Below, piece after piece: positions 1 to 10,483 of a DNA stretch of 64,000 nucleotides. A program made the position numbers and the translations under genes. The notes under the pieces were generated by a model. The model did no database searches and had not been told where the DNA came from. It saw only the letters and a program-made list of their open reading frames with translations. The stretch is taken from NCBI GenBank assembly GCA_903832735.1, contig CAILCO010000087.1:1-64000 (forward strand), in the 5' to 3' direction. The first letter of the stretch is position 1. The number at the start of each line of letters is the position of its first letter. Source of the DNA: an uncultured Sterolibacterium sp. (GTDB lineage: Bacteria; Pseudomonadota; Gammaproteobacteria; Burkholderiales; Rhodocyclaceae).

Positions 1-426
1 CAGGAGCACGTCGAAATAAGCCTGGGCGACGCGCAGCGCCAGGTCCTGCCTGGCCAGGCCGTATTGCGTTTCGGCCTGCGCCACGAGCAGTTCGGATTGT
101 TGGTAACTGGCCCAGTTCTGCCAGCGGAATAGCGGCTGGGCTAGGTTCAAGGACCAGCCGTTGCTGTTGTAGTTCGCCGGTACGGTTCCGCCAGAGGGCC
201 GAAACTGGAAGCTGTTCTCGTTCCACACGGTGTTGGCGGACAGGGCTAGCGTCGGCAGCAAACCGGCACGGCCCTGCGGCAGTTTCTCCCGGCCGGCGTC
301 GCGCGCCGATTTGGCTGCGGAAAATTGCGCATCGTAGCCGATCGCGTCGCGGTACGTCTCGAGCAGGTCGGCGGCCTGCGCCGCCGACATCAACAGCAGC
401 CCGACCAGAAATAGCATTATTCTCAT
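1..426 (-). CDS. tolC: TolC-family outer-membrane efflux protein, N-terminal part (cut by window edge)
   Basis: The 142 visible codons begin with a Sec signal peptide: MRIM, then a hydrophobic run, then SAAQAADL, with cleavage likely after AQA near residue 18. Next comes a typical TolC/OEP start (LLETYRDAIGYDAQFSAAK, a central NSNGWSLNLAQPLFR strand, then a helical QQSELLVAQAE stretch). The family forms the trimeric outer-membrane channel of type I secretion and tripartite efflux pumps. The start is supported by a GGAAGAGG purine run upstream. It lies 16 bp after a rhodanese gene and downstream of pcm on the same strand, an order common in Betaproteobacteria. The C-terminal two thirds are outside the window. 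A dedicated export partner cannot be judged from here. Confidence 0.88.
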   Translation of the reverse strand, partial: MRIMLFLVGLLLMSAAQAADLLETYRDAIGYDAQFSAAKSARDAGREKLPQGRAGLLPTLALSANTVWNENSFQFRPSGGTVPANYNSNGWSLNLAQPLFRWQNWASYQQSELLVAQAETQYGLARQDLALRVAQAYFDVLL

Positions 427-442
427 GGGCCGCCTCTTCCGA

Positions 443-778
443 TTAATACGTCGGCATGTCCGGATCAATCTGCTGCGCCCAGGCCGCAACGCCGCCCTGG
501 AGGTTGTACAGGTTAGAGAAACCCTGCTGCTCCAGGAACATCGCGACCTGGAAACTGCGCGCGCCGTGGTGGCAGATCAAGACCATGTCCCGCTCCCTGC
601 CGTGCTCGCGCTGCAACTCCATGAAGCGCGCGGGCACGCTCCTCATGGTCATGAGCTGAGCTCCCGGTATGCGACAAACGTCGAACTCCCACGGCTCGCG
701 CACGTCGAGCAATAAAGGCTTGGGGCGAACCGGGTCGTCTAGCCATGCGCCGAGTTGTTGCACGGTGACTTGCTGCAT
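443..778 (-). CDS. Single-domain rhodanese-like sulfurtransferase
   Basis: This is a 111-residue, one-domain rhodanese. LLLDVRE (about 22-28) is the usual DVRE strand, and the active-site loop is CHHGARS with the catalytic Cys at position 69. A GlpE/PspE-like fold ends with the GGVAAW motif. The family moves sulfane sulfur from a donor to a thiophilic acceptor via a Cys-persulfide; there is no signal peptide, so it is cytoplasmic. It sits 6 bp downstream of pcm and 16 bp upstream of tolC and is very likely co-transcribed with both. The physiological acceptor cannot be inferred. The basic CHHGARS loop, with a small side chain after the Gly, is more typical of sulfurtransferases than of Cdc25-type phosphatases. 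Confidence 0.9.
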   Translation of the reverse strand: MQQVTVQQLGAWLDDPVRPKPLLLDVREPWEFDVCRIPGAQLMTMRSVPARFMELQREHGRERDMVLICHHGARSFQVAMFLEQQGFSNLYNLQGGVAAWAQQIDPDMPTY

Positions 779-784
779 GACGCC

Positions 785-1450
785 TCAGAACACGAAGCGG
801 TCCGGATGCGGTGCATTGACCAGCGGTGGCGCATCGGTCTCGAACAAATTTTCGCTGCGATAGCTGTCTTCGCCGGTGCGCGTGTGCAATTGCGCCGTCA
901 TCACCGGCGCCTCGCCGACGATGGCAAAGAGGCGCCCGCCGACCTTGAGCTGGGCCAGCATAGCTTTGGGCAACAAGGGCAGGCTGCCAGAGACCATGAT
1001 CACATCATAGGGCGCGTGAGCCGGCCAGCCCAGCGCAGCGTCACCGATCTCGACGCTGACCCGGGCGATATTCTGGCGCAGCAGATTGGCGCGCGCGACT
1101 GCGGCCAGTTCAGGCACGATCTCGACACTCCAGACGCGCTCGGCATGAAGCGCCAGCAGCGCCGCCATGTAACCAGATCCGCTGCCGATCTCCAGCACCT
1201 TGTCGGATTTTTTCACCTGCAGCGCCTGCAAGGCACGCGCCTCGATCTTCGGCGCGAGCATGGCAGCACCGGCGCTACTGCCTTCTTCGAGAGGAATCTC
1301 GACGTCAGCAAAGGCGAGCGCACGATACGCCGGCGGCACGAATTCCTCGCGCCTGACCGCGTAGAGCAGATCCTGAACATCCTGGTCTAGCACTTCCCAG
1401 GGCCGGATCTGCTGTTCCACCATGTTGAAGCGTGCTTTTTCTACGTTCAT
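785..1450 (-). CDS. pcm: Protein-L-isoaspartate O-methyltransferase
   Basis: The 221 residues match the short bacterial PCMT family. An N-terminal helical cap (NMVEQQIRPWEVLD) is followed by a substrate loop (MLAPKIEARALQAL, 64-77) and SAM motif I, VLEIGSGSGYM (85-95). PCMT methylates the alpha-carboxyl of isoaspartate in damaged proteins and so starts their repair. The usual Pcm substrate-loop Thr/Ser residues are replaced here (SSAGAAML), as in the many Pcm-like proteins encoded next to rhodanese and tolC in Betaproteobacteria. Activity on isoaspartate is therefore probable rather than certain. The gene is first of a pcm-rhodanese-tolC unit, and a perfect palindrome lies 20 bp upstream of its start. 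Confidence 0.85.
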   Translation of the reverse strand: MNVEKARFNMVEQQIRPWEVLDQDVQDLLYAVRREEFVPPAYRALAFADVEIPLEEGSSAGAAMLAPKIEARALQALQVKKSDKVLEIGSGSGYMAALLALHAERVWSVEIVPELAAVARANLLRQNIARVSVEIGDAALGWPAHAPYDVIMVSGSLPLLPKAMLAQLKVGGRLFAIVGEAPVMTAQLHTRTGEDSYRSENLFETDAPPLVNAPHPDRFVF

Positions 1451-1470
1451 GTAGGTTCTCCCATATGCGC

Positions 1471-1492
1471 TATATTAGCACAAACTAATATA
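1471..1492. promoter_or_regulatory. Perfect palindrome upstream of pcm, likely operator
   Basis: TATATTAG and CTAATATA form a perfect 8-bp inverted repeat around the 6-nt spacer cacaaa, in the 72-bp gap between the carbonic-anhydrase stop and the pcm start. The A/T-rich TTAG-N6-CTAA core is the kind of site bound by dimeric MarR/SlyA-type regulators (established for that family in general). It lies where a promoter for the minus-strand pcm-rhodanese-tolC unit is expected, and TATATT could serve as a -10 hexamer. No cognate regulator is next to it. It could also act as a weak hairpin, but there is no flanking T-tract on the relevant strand. Confidence 0.5.
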
Positions 1493-1522
1493 ACATCAAG
1501 CAAAAGGGATATTTTAACCTAC

Positions 1523-2842
1523 CTAGCGCGACTCCTTGATCAGCCTGTTGTTGCTCGGCTGAACCGGTCGCGCATTGTGATGGTAGAGCCGCGAGAAGAT
1601 CGCGATCTGCTCGGGAGAAATCTGCAACGGCTGCTTCAGCACCAGCCACAAGACATCCTCGGTGCAAGGCGGCGTGGTCAGGGAACCCATGTAGGCGAAA
1701 TAGTTGCGTTGTTCGGGCAGCAGACCGGCCAGGTTGAGCGCGACGTTCGGCTCCAGATCCTGTCCCACTTCAAGCGGCAGGCTATTCCACAGGGTCTGGA
1801 TCAGTGGATTCTCGCTGCCCTTCTCCAGCAGCACCGCCAGCACGGCCAGGTGGCCGTCGTAGTCCTTATGGACAAGGTGCATCGCCATGTCGTAGGAACG
1901 GCCATTGATGCGCTCCTCGGACGGACGGTGAAAGTGGAGTTGCTTCAATTCGTACTCGCGCCCCATGACCTGAAGCGTGCTGCCCGGGCCGACATCGACC
2001 TGGATCGTGTGGCCGTTGTCGGCGATGCGAAACAGGGAGGTCTTGTAGTCGAACTTGAGCGCTTCGAGATCGACCCGGATACCATCCCGGATGTCGATCG
2101 GCGACTGGCGCTTGCCCGAAGCGCAGGTGGCGAAACTCGGGCGCAGCTTGCCCCATTTTTCCGGACCTGCCTCCCCTTCGTAGCCCCAGTGCAAACTCTC
2201 GCTCGGCACTGCCACCGGCTCTGCGACGGGTCGGGGCTGCCGGCGGAGCTTGCCGGCAGCGGTAGGTGCGGCAGACTTTTCCGCCTCCGGAGCCTTACGC
2301 TCATCGGCTGCGGCAGCGGCAGGCGGCTTCGCCTCGCTATGCATGTCGGCGTGCATCGCCTTGGCTGGCTCGGGCGCTTTCGCTTCATTGGCGACCTTGC
2401 CGGCAGCCTCGGCCACCTTCCCCATATCGCCGACCGTGCGCGGCTTGCAGGCTTCGTTGAGCAGTTTCTCGTCAACACTGCCGGCTTCAGCGGTCATCTC
2501 GCTGGGCGAATCGACCGCTTCCTGGCGCACCAGTTTGCCTTCGCGCAGATAAATGCGCTTGACCGTGGCAAAACGCTGACGCTCGCAATCGTAGCGATTC
2601 AAGGCCTCGACCATGGAATAGCTGTCCTTGCTGCCGGGAATGGCCACGTCCCGGCCGAGCACCAGGCGGCTCCAGGCCATGGTCTTGGCTTTACCGATGC
2701 GGGCAATGCGCGCCTTGTCAATCTCGACGCGCTCGCCCTTATCGCTCACGACAGGCTGCCAGTTGGCGGCCTGTGCCGCGCCGCCTGCAGCCGCGAGCGC
2801 CGCGAGAATCGCCATGGTTTCCAGACGTAGGTGCCAAACCAT
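1523..2842 (-). CDS. Secreted alpha-class carbonic anhydrase with N-terminal surface-adhesin-E-like domain
   Basis: A 439-residue protein. After a signal peptide (MVWHLRLETMAILAALAAAGGAAQA) comes a domain of about 110 residues resembling the betaproteobacterial surface-adhesin-protein-E type (NWQPV...AYSxx; ERQRFATVKRIYLREGKLV). Then an Ala/Pro/Lys-rich linker of about 90 residues leads to an alpha carbonic anhydrase domain (HWGYEGEAGPEKWGKL, QSPIDI). The zinc ligands HFH (303 and 305) and MHLVH (322) are present, as is the LTTPPCTEDVLW motif. The enzyme interconverts CO2 and bicarbonate in the periplasm. The chosen ATG follows AAGGAG by 9 nt; an earlier in-frame ATG 9 nt upstream directly abuts that Shine-Dalgarno and is unlikely. 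The domain fusion and long linker are unusual for alpha-CAs. Confidence 0.88.
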   Translation of the reverse strand: MVWHLRLETMAILAALAAAGGAAQAANWQPVVSDKGERVEIDKARIARIGKAKTMAWSRLVLGRDVAIPGSKDSYSMVEALNRYDCERQRFATVKRIYLREGKLVRQEAVDSPSEMTAEAGSVDEKLLNEACKPRTVGDMGKVAEAAGKVANEAKAPEPAKAMHADMHSEAKPPAAAAADERKAPEAEKSAAPTAAGKLRRQPRPVAEPVAVPSESLHWGYEGEAGPEKWGKLRPSFATCASGKRQSPIDIRDGIRVDLEALKFDYKTSLFRIADNGHTIQVDVGPGSTLQVMGREYELKQLHFHRPSEERINGRSYDMAMHLVHKDYDGHLAVLAVLLEKGSENPLIQTLWNSLPLEVGQDLEPNVALNLAGLLPEQRNYFAYMGSLTTPPCTEDVLWLVLKQPLQISPEQIAIFSRLYHHNARPVQPSNNRLIKESR

Positions 2843-5060
<2,218 letters not shown>

Positions 5061-5061
<1 letters not shown>

Positions 5062-5336
5062 TGCCCTTGCCGGCCGCGCCCGCCCCTGCCTGTCGTCCCA
5101 ACTGCGGCGCCTGCTGCATCGCGCCGTCGATTTCCTCGGCCATTCCGGGGATGAGCCGGGGCAAGCCGGCGGGCACAGCCTGCGTGCAACTGGATGGCGA
5201 CTTCCGTTGCGCCGTATTCACCAGCCACGAACGCCCCCGCTGCTGCGCCGGACTTTTGCCATCGCTCGAGATGTGCGGCCAGTCGCGCGAAGAAGCGCTG
5301 GCCTACCTTGCACGCCTGGAGTGGCTGACGTCATAA
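5061..5336 (+). CDS. YkgJ-type cysteine-cluster protein (Zn/Fe-chelating domain)
   Basis: A 91-residue protein whose ATG overlaps the thiC stop by one base (TGATG), so it is translationally coupled to thiC. The Cys pattern CRPNCGACC..., then C in RCAVF, RPRCC and EMCGQS, is that of the YkgJ / UPF0153 cysteine-cluster family, thought to chelate a metal or an Fe-S cluster. No signal peptide or membrane segment is present. The function is unknown. Coupling to the Fe-S enzyme ThiC is suggestive, but this family occurs in many contexts and the link may be only positional. Confidence 0.82.
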
Positions 5337-5425
5337 CCTGGCCAGGCACCGCTGTTCAAATCCCGCATCAATAAAGGCTCGTGCTAAACTCGCGCGCCCT
5401 TATCGAACATCCGATCGGACATTCC

Positions 5426-6250
5426 ATGGACCCCACGACCCTGCTCCACGCCTTAATCCTCGGCATCGTCGAGGGGCTGACCGAGTTCCTTCCGGTCTCG
5501 AGCACCGGCCACCTGATCCTGGCCGGCGACTTGCTGAATTTCAACGACGAAAAGGGCAAAGTGTTCGAGATCGTCATCCAGTTCGGCGCCATCCTCGCCG
5601 TCGTCTGGGAATACCGCGCCAAGATCGGCAGGATCATCAGCGGCCTGCCGCACGACCGGGATGCGCAGCGCTTCGCGCTCAACCTCGCCATCGCCTTCAC
5701 GCCGGCGGCAATCCTCGGCCTCCTGTTCCACAAGTCGATCAAGGCGCTGTTGTTCCAGCCAATCCCGGTGGCCCTGGCCTTCATCATCGGCGGCCTGATC
5801 ATCCTCTGGGCGGAACGGCGGCACCATGAAGTCCGCATCGTCATGCTGGAACAACTGCGCGCCATCGACGCCCTCAAGCTCGGTCTGGCCCAGGCTCTGG
5901 CCCTGATCCCCGGCACTTCGCGGTCCGGCGCCACGATCATCGGCGGACTGCTGTTCGGCCTGTCCCGCCAAGCGGCCACCGAATTCTCCTTCTTCCTCGC
6001 CATCCCGACGCTGACGGCGGCCACCTTCTATCAGGCTTACAGCGAGCGCGCGCTATTCTCCGCCGCAGACATGCCGATGTTCGCAGTCGGCTTCGTCGCC
6101 GCCTTCGTCTCGGCATTTCTCTGCGTGCGCTGGCTGTTGCACTTCATCGGCAGCCACGACTTCAGTTCCTTCGCCTGGTACCGCATCGCCTTTGGCGCCA
6201 TGGTGATCATGACCTGGCAGTTCGGGCTGGTCGACTGGTCCAATCCTTGA
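5426..6250 (+). CDS. uppP: Undecaprenyl-diphosphatase UppP (BacA)
   Basis: An integral membrane enzyme of 274 residues that dephosphorylates undecaprenyl diphosphate to recycle the lipid carrier of peptidoglycan and other surface polymers. The two catalytic motifs are present: [15 protein letters not shown] (16-30) and [10 protein letters not shown] near the middle, with about eight hydrophobic segments. The start at 5426 gives the canonical [18 protein letters not shown]-terminus; an upstream in-frame start at 5381 would add a non-hydrophobic stretch not seen in the family. It overlaps the next gene by 4 bp (TTGA), so the two are probably co-transcribed. Confidence 0.96.
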   Translation: MDPTTLLHALILGIVEGLTEFLPVSSTGHLILAGDLLNFNDEKGKVFEIVIQFGAILAVVWEYRAKIGRIISGLPHDRDAQRFALNLAIAFTPAAILGLLFHKSIKALLFQPIPVALAFIIGGLIILWAERRHHEVRIVMLEQLRAIDALKLGLAQALALIPGTSRSGATIIGGLLFGLSRQAATEFSFFLAIPTLTAATFYQAYSERALFSAADMPMFAVGFVAAFVSAFLCVRWLLHFIGSHDFSSFAWYRIAFGAMVIMTWQFGLVDWSNP

Positions 6251-6819
6251 TTCTTTACTTGCACGGTTTCCGCTCCGCGCCCGCCTCGCATAAGGCGCAG
6301 CAACTTCGTGCCGAGTGCGCGGCGAGAGGAATGGCCGACTCGTTCAACTGTCCGCAATTGCCGGTCTCGCCGCGGGCGGCGATTGCGCTTGCCGAAGACA
6401 TCATCGCGGCTTCGCCTACCCAGGTCACCCTGGTCGGCAGTTCGCTGGGCGGCTATTACGCGACCTACCTCGGTGAACAGCACGGGCTGAAGGCGCTGTT
6501 GGTCAACCCCGCCGTCATCGCCCATATCTCCCTGGCCGAACACCTCGGCCCACAAACCAATCTCTATACCGGCGAGCGCTTCGAATTCACCCGTGCGCAC
6601 ATCGCCGAACTCGAAGCGCTGGAAGTACCTCATCTGGCCGAGCCCGGGCGCTACTGGCTGATGGTGGAAGAAGGCGACGAAGTGCTCGACTACCGGCTGG
6701 CGGTGAAGAAATATGCCGGAGCCCGGCAGACCGTGCTCCCGGGTGGCAACCACAGCTTTACCCGCTGGGCCGACTACCTCGATGACGTCCTCAAGTTCGC
6801 CGGACTTGCTGCGGTATAA
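6247..6819 (+). CDS. yqiA: YqiA/YcfP-type alpha/beta-hydrolase (esterase)
   Basis: A protein of 190 residues with the compact alpha/beta-hydrolase layout of the YqiA family. An N-terminal [15 protein letters not shown] oxyanion segment is followed by the nucleophile elbow GSSLGGYYA, an acid residue in the EEGDEVLDY strand and the final His in GGNHSFTRW. YqiA of E. coli is an esterase active on short acyl esters; the natural substrate is unknown. Translation appears to begin with TTG inside the uppP stop (TTGA overlap). No other start gives the HGF motif near the N-terminus. There is no signal peptide, so it is cytoplasmic. Confidence 0.85.
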   Translation: MILYLHGFRSAPASHKAQQLRAECAARGMADSFNCPQLPVSPRAAIALAEDIIAASPTQVTLVGSSLGGYYATYLGEQHGLKALLVNPAVIAHISLAEHLGPQTNLYTGERFEFTRAHIAELEALEVPHLAEPGRYWLMVEEGDEVLDYRLAVKKYAGARQTVLPGGNHSFTRWADYLDDVLKFAGLAAV

Positions 6820-6846
6820 TCCGCCCCCCTGACAAATTCTTCCCCC

Positions 6847-8772
6847 ATGAATGTCCTTTTTGAAGAGGACGGCGCCTTCAGGGCAGGCACGGTACTCGCC
6901 GACAACAACACCTCGCTGCAGGTCGAACTCGCATCGGGCAAGCGCGCCAAGGTCAAGGCCGCGAACGTGCTGCTGCGTTTCTCCGAGCCGTCCGGCGCCG
7001 ACCTGATAGCGCGTGCCGAGGCCGAGGCCGAAGGCATGGACACCGACTTTCTCTGGGAAGCCTGCAGCGACGCCGAATTCGCCTTCGCCGACTTCGCCCG
7101 CGACTATTTCGGCCGCGACCCGAGTCCGGTCGAGGCCGCAGCCGCGTTGTTGCGCCTGCATGCGGCACCGATCTACTTCCACCGCAAGGGCCGCGGGCGC
7201 TTCCGCAAGGCGCCGCCGGAGATCCTCCAGGCGGCCCTGGCCGGACTGGAGAAGAAGCGGCAACAGTCCCTGGCTATCGAGCGCATGGCCGAAGAACTGA
7301 AGCGGGGGCAACTGCCGGCGGAATTCCGCGACCTGCTCGGACAATTGCTTTACAAGCCCGACCGCAACCGGCTCGAAACCAAGGCTCTGGAGACGGCCTG
7401 CGCGGAGACAGGGCTGTCGGTGCCGCGCCTGATGGCCAAGTGCGGCGCTCTCGCCGATGGCCATGATTACCAGTTGGGCCGCTTCCTGTTCGAGTATTTC
7501 CCTGCCGGTACCGGCTTCCCCGCTTACCTTCCGCCCGCCGAACCGACCGGATTGCCGCTGGCGGAGGTCGCCGCATTCAGCATCGACGACGCCCATACCA
7601 CCGAGATCGACGATGCCTTCTCGGTGACGAAATGTGCCGGGGGCTGGCGCATCGGCATCCACATCGCCGCACCCGGGCTGTCGATCCGCCCCGGCGACGC
7701 CTTGGCGGCAATCGCACGGAGCAGGCTGTCGACGGTTTATATGCCGGGCAGAAAGATCACCATGCTGCCCGACGACGTGGTCGAACGCTTCACGCTGGCC
7801 GCAGGTCGCGACTGCCCGGCGCTGTCGCTCTATCTCGACCTGGCTACGGATTTCTCGCTACGCGGCCACGAGACCCGGATCGAGCGTGTGCCGGTGGTCG
7901 CCAACCTGCGCCATCACGACCTCGAGCCGGTATTCAACGAGCAGGCGCTGGCTGACGGCCTGACCGAGTTTCCTTTCCGGGACGAATTGAAACTGCTCTG
8001 GGAACTATCGACCGTACTTGAGGCGGGACGCGGCAAGTCCTCGAGCAACCAGAATTTCAGCGATTTCAATTTCGACGTCGATTGGGCGCAAGTAGGCCCC
8101 GAGGGTCCCGGGCGCATCAGCATCTCCGAACGGCGCCGTGGCTCGCCGCTGGACAAACTGGTGGCCGAACTGATGATCGCCGCCAACGCCACCTGGGGCC
8201 GCGTTCTGGCAGACGCCGGCATCAGCGCGCTGTACCGCGCGCAGACCGCCGGCAAGGTGCGCATGACCACGGTCGCGGCAGCGCACGAGGGGTTGGGCGT
8301 CGATTGCTACGCGTGGGCCAGTTCGCCCCTGCGGCGCTACGTCGACCTGGCCAACCAGTGGCAGCTGATCGCCTGGCTCACCGCTGAAGCAGCGCCTTTT
8401 CCGGCACACTCGGCCGAACTCATGGCCGCCCTGCGCGACTTCGAACTCAGCTATGCCGCTTACGCTGAGTTTCAGCGCGGCATGGAGCGCTACTGGTGCC
8501 TGCGCTGGTTGCTCCAGGAAGAGGTCAAGCAGCCGATCGCGAGCGTGCTGAGGGAAAACCTGGTGAGAATCGACGGCCTGCCGCTGGTTTTGCGTGTGCC
8601 CTCCCTGCCCAGCCTCGACCGCGGCCTCCGGGTGCGGCTGGAAATCGAGAACATCGACCTGCTCGAGGCGGAAGCGCGGGCCCGGTTCGTCGAAATGTTG
8701 GCCGAGCCTGCCGAAATAACGGCGAATAGCACCTCTGCTAGCGCTTTAGAAGAAGACGCCGAGGCGGAGTAA
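6847..8772 (+). CDS. RNase II/R (RNB) family 3'-5' exoribonuclease
   Basis: A 641-residue RNB-family exoribonuclease. The catalytic acidic cluster appears as FSIDDAHTTEIDDAF, and the later arginine block as SSPLRRYVDLANQ. The N-terminal ~60 residues form a small beta-rich domain (GAFRAGTVLADNNTSLQVE). The family degrades single-stranded RNA processively to short oligonucleotides in the cytoplasm. It is shorter than RNase R and lacks the basic C-terminal tail, so it is closer to the RNase II-like proteins of Betaproteobacteria. A TATAAT hexamer at 6815-6820, inside the end of the preceding gene, may be its own -10 box. The start codon has no clear Shine-Dalgarno. Confidence 0.9.
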   Translation: MNVLFEEDGAFRAGTVLADNNTSLQVELASGKRAKVKAANVLLRFSEPSGADLIARAEAEAEGMDTDFLWEACSDAEFAFADFARDYFGRDPSPVEAAAALLRLHAAPIYFHRKGRGRFRKAPPEILQAALAGLEKKRQQSLAIERMAEELKRGQLPAEFRDLLGQLLYKPDRNRLETKALETACAETGLSVPRLMAKCGALADGHDYQLGRFLFEYFPAGTGFPAYLPPAEPTGLPLAEVAAFSIDDAHTTEIDDAFSVTKCAGGWRIGIHIAAPGLSIRPGDALAAIARSRLSTVYMPGRKITMLPDDVVERFTLAAGRDCPALSLYLDLATDFSLRGHETRIERVPVVANLRHHDLEPVFNEQALADGLTEFPFRDELKLLWELSTVLEAGRGKSSSNQNFSDFNFDVDWAQVGPEGPGRISISERRRGSPLDKLVAELMIAANATWGRVLADAGISALYRAQTAGKVRMTTVAAAHEGLGVDCYAWASSPLRRYVDLANQWQLIAWLTAEAAPFPAHSAELMAALRDFELSYAAYAEFQRGMERYWCLRWLLQEEVKQPIASVLRENLVRIDGLPLVLRVPSLPSLDRGLRVRLEIENIDLLEAEARARFVEMLAEPAEITANSTSASALEEDAEAE

Positions 8773-8783
8773 AATCTCCGCTC

Positions 8784-9659
8784 ATGCAGAAATTCATCGC
8801 CTGGCCTGGCCCGCTTGCTCGTATGGAGCCTGCTTCGCGCCATCTGACTCTGGCCTTGGCCGCCTCCGGACTGTTCCACGCAGTGCTGCTGTCGCTGCAC
8901 TTTGGCCTGCCCAGGGCGCTGAGCCTGGCCACGGAGAGGGCACTCGACGTCATCCTGGTCAACAGCAAGAGCGCGACGCGGCCGAAAAGTCCCCAGGCGC
9001 TGGCCCAGGCCAATCTCGATGGCGGCGGCAATACAGAAGACAACCATCTGGCCGGCACGCCGCTGCCGGTAGCGGAAAAGACCCGCGAAGGTGAGGACCT
9101 GGTCGAGGCGAGGCGCCGTGTCAGCAGCATGGAGATCCGCCAGCAGCAATTGCTGACCCAGGCGCGCCTTGCCAAGGCGGTCAGCCCCGCGCCGCAGCCT
9201 GATGCGCCGGCGCCGACCTCCGGCAGCGATCTGGCCAACAGCGCCATGGACATCGCCCGCATCGAAGGACAGATTTCGCGCAATACCGACAACTACAACA
9301 AGCGGCCGCGCAAGATGTTTGTTGGTGCGAGCACCGAGGCCTACCTGCCCGCTCAGTACATCGAGGACTGGCGGCAGAAAGTCGAGCGGATCGGCAATCT
9401 CAATTATCCCCAGGCGGCAAAGGGCAAGCTGTACGGAAACCTGATCATCGATATCGAAATCAGCAGCAACGGCGAACTGGAACGCGCCGAGATACGCAGA
9501 TCCTCCGGGCACAAGATCCTCGACGACGCGGCCCTGCGCATCGTGCGCATGGCCGCACCCTACGGCGAATTTCCCGCCGAACTGAAACGCCAGACCGACA
9601 TCCTGAGTTTTGCCCGGGTATGGAACTTCACCCGTTCGGACGAATTCCAGACGAAATGA
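8784..9659 (+). CDS. TonB-like energy-transducer protein
   Basis: A 291-residue protein with a short cytoplasmic tail, one membrane segment at about 19-37 (LTLALAASGLFHAVLLSL) and a long periplasmic part that ends in a TonB_C-type domain. That domain contains the YPQAAKGKLYGNLIIDIEISSNG block followed by the conserved SSGHKILDDAALRIV. TonB proteins transmit proton-motive energy from ExbBD to outer-membrane receptors. The spacer is Ala/Pro/Gln-containing but lacks the long Pro-Lys repeats of classical TonB, and no exbBD genes are adjacent. A structural or other role is therefore possible. It overlaps aroE by 4 bp (ATGA) and forms a run with aroE and mtgA, an order often seen in Betaproteobacteria. 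Confidence 0.85.
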   Translation: MQKFIAWPGPLARMEPASRHLTLALAASGLFHAVLLSLHFGLPRALSLATERALDVILVNSKSATRPKSPQALAQANLDGGGNTEDNHLAGTPLPVAEKTREGEDLVEARRRVSSMEIRQQQLLTQARLAKAVSPAPQPDAPAPTSGSDLANSAMDIARIEGQISRNTDNYNKRPRKMFVGASTEAYLPAQYIEDWRQKVERIGNLNYPQAAKGKLYGNLIIDIEISSNGELERAEIRRSSGHKILDDAALRIVRMAAPYGEFPAELKRQTDILSFARVWNFTRSDEFQTK

Positions 9660-10483
9660 GCGCGCACTATGCCGTCATCGGCAATCCGATTGCCCATAGC
9701 CGGTCGCCGCAGATCCATGCCCTGTTCGCCAAGCAGACCGGGGCGGATATCGTCTATGAGGCCATCCTCGCCCCGCCCGATGGCTTCACGCCGGCGGTGG
9801 CCGCATTCATCGCCGGCGGCGGACTCGGCATGAATGTCACCGTCCCGTTCAAGGAGCAGGCATTCCGCTTGGCCCGGCGTCATTCCCCTCGCGCGCAGGG
9901 GGCCGCCGCGGTGAACACGCTGGCCTTCGCCGACAATGAAATCTTCGGCGACAACACCGATGGCGCAGGGCTGGTGCGCGATCTGGTCTTCAACCTCGGT
10001 TTTCCGCTGCAGGGCATGCGCGTGCTCATCATTGGTGCCGGCGGTGCCGCGCGCGGCGTCATACTCCCACTGCTGGAGGAAAACCCACGGGCCTTGGTGA
10101 TCGCCAACCGCACCCAGGAAAAAGCTAACCAGCTCGCTGCGGAATTCTCCTCCCCGGCTGAAAAAGTTTCCGGCTGCGGTTTTTCGGATCTCGCGGGGCA
10201 GGACTTCGATCTGGTCATCAACGCCACCTCGGCGGGCTTATCCGGCGCCTCGCTGACCTTGCCGCAAAGCGTCTTCGAAACTGCCGGCCTGGCCTACGAC
10301 ATGGTTTATGGCCGGCCGACACCGTTCCTGCGCCAGGCGCGCGAAGACGGCGCGAAGCAGGTAGCGGACGGCCTGGGCATGCTCGTGGAACAGGCGGCCG
10401 AATCCTTCCTGTTGTGGCGCGGGCAGCGCCCGGACACGGCGCCAGTGCTCGCCGAGTTGCGCCGCGAATTGGCCAGGCCATGA
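9656..10483 (+). CDS. aroE: Shikimate dehydrogenase
   Basis: A protein of 275 residues with the shikimate-binding N-terminus NPIAHSRSP, the catalytic-Lys block NVTVPFKEQAF and an NADP-binding GAGGAARGV loop followed by NRTQEKA. The conserved NATSAGLSG and VYGRPTPFLRQA segments are also present. It reduces 3-dehydroshikimate to shikimate in aromatic amino-acid synthesis in the cytoplasm. The Arg of NRTQEKA is typical for NADPH preference. The start at 9656 overlaps the preceding stop (ATGA) and gives the canonical SAHYAVIGNPIAHS N-terminus. It is coupled to mtgA downstream by another ATGA overlap. Confidence 0.97.
   Translation: MSAHYAVIGNPIAHSRSPQIHALFAKQTGADIVYEAILAPPDGFTPAVAAFIAGGGLGMNVTVPFKEQAFRLARRHSPRAQGAAAVNTLAFADNEIFGDNTDGAGLVRDLVFNLGFPLQGMRVLIIGAGGAARGVILPLLEENPRALVIANRTQEKANQLAAEFSSPAEKVSGCGFSDLAGQDFDLVINATSAGLSGASLTLPQSVFETAGLAYDMVYGRPTPFLRQAREDGAKQVADGLGMLVEQAAESFLLWRGQRPDTAPVLAELRRELARP

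Noticed and set aside
1577-2830. A 417-codon open frame antisense to the carbonic anhydrase gene
   Set aside because: It shadows a gene with clear catalytic motifs; its composition is that of a G/C-rich antisense frame, with no recognisable domain or ribosome-binding site.
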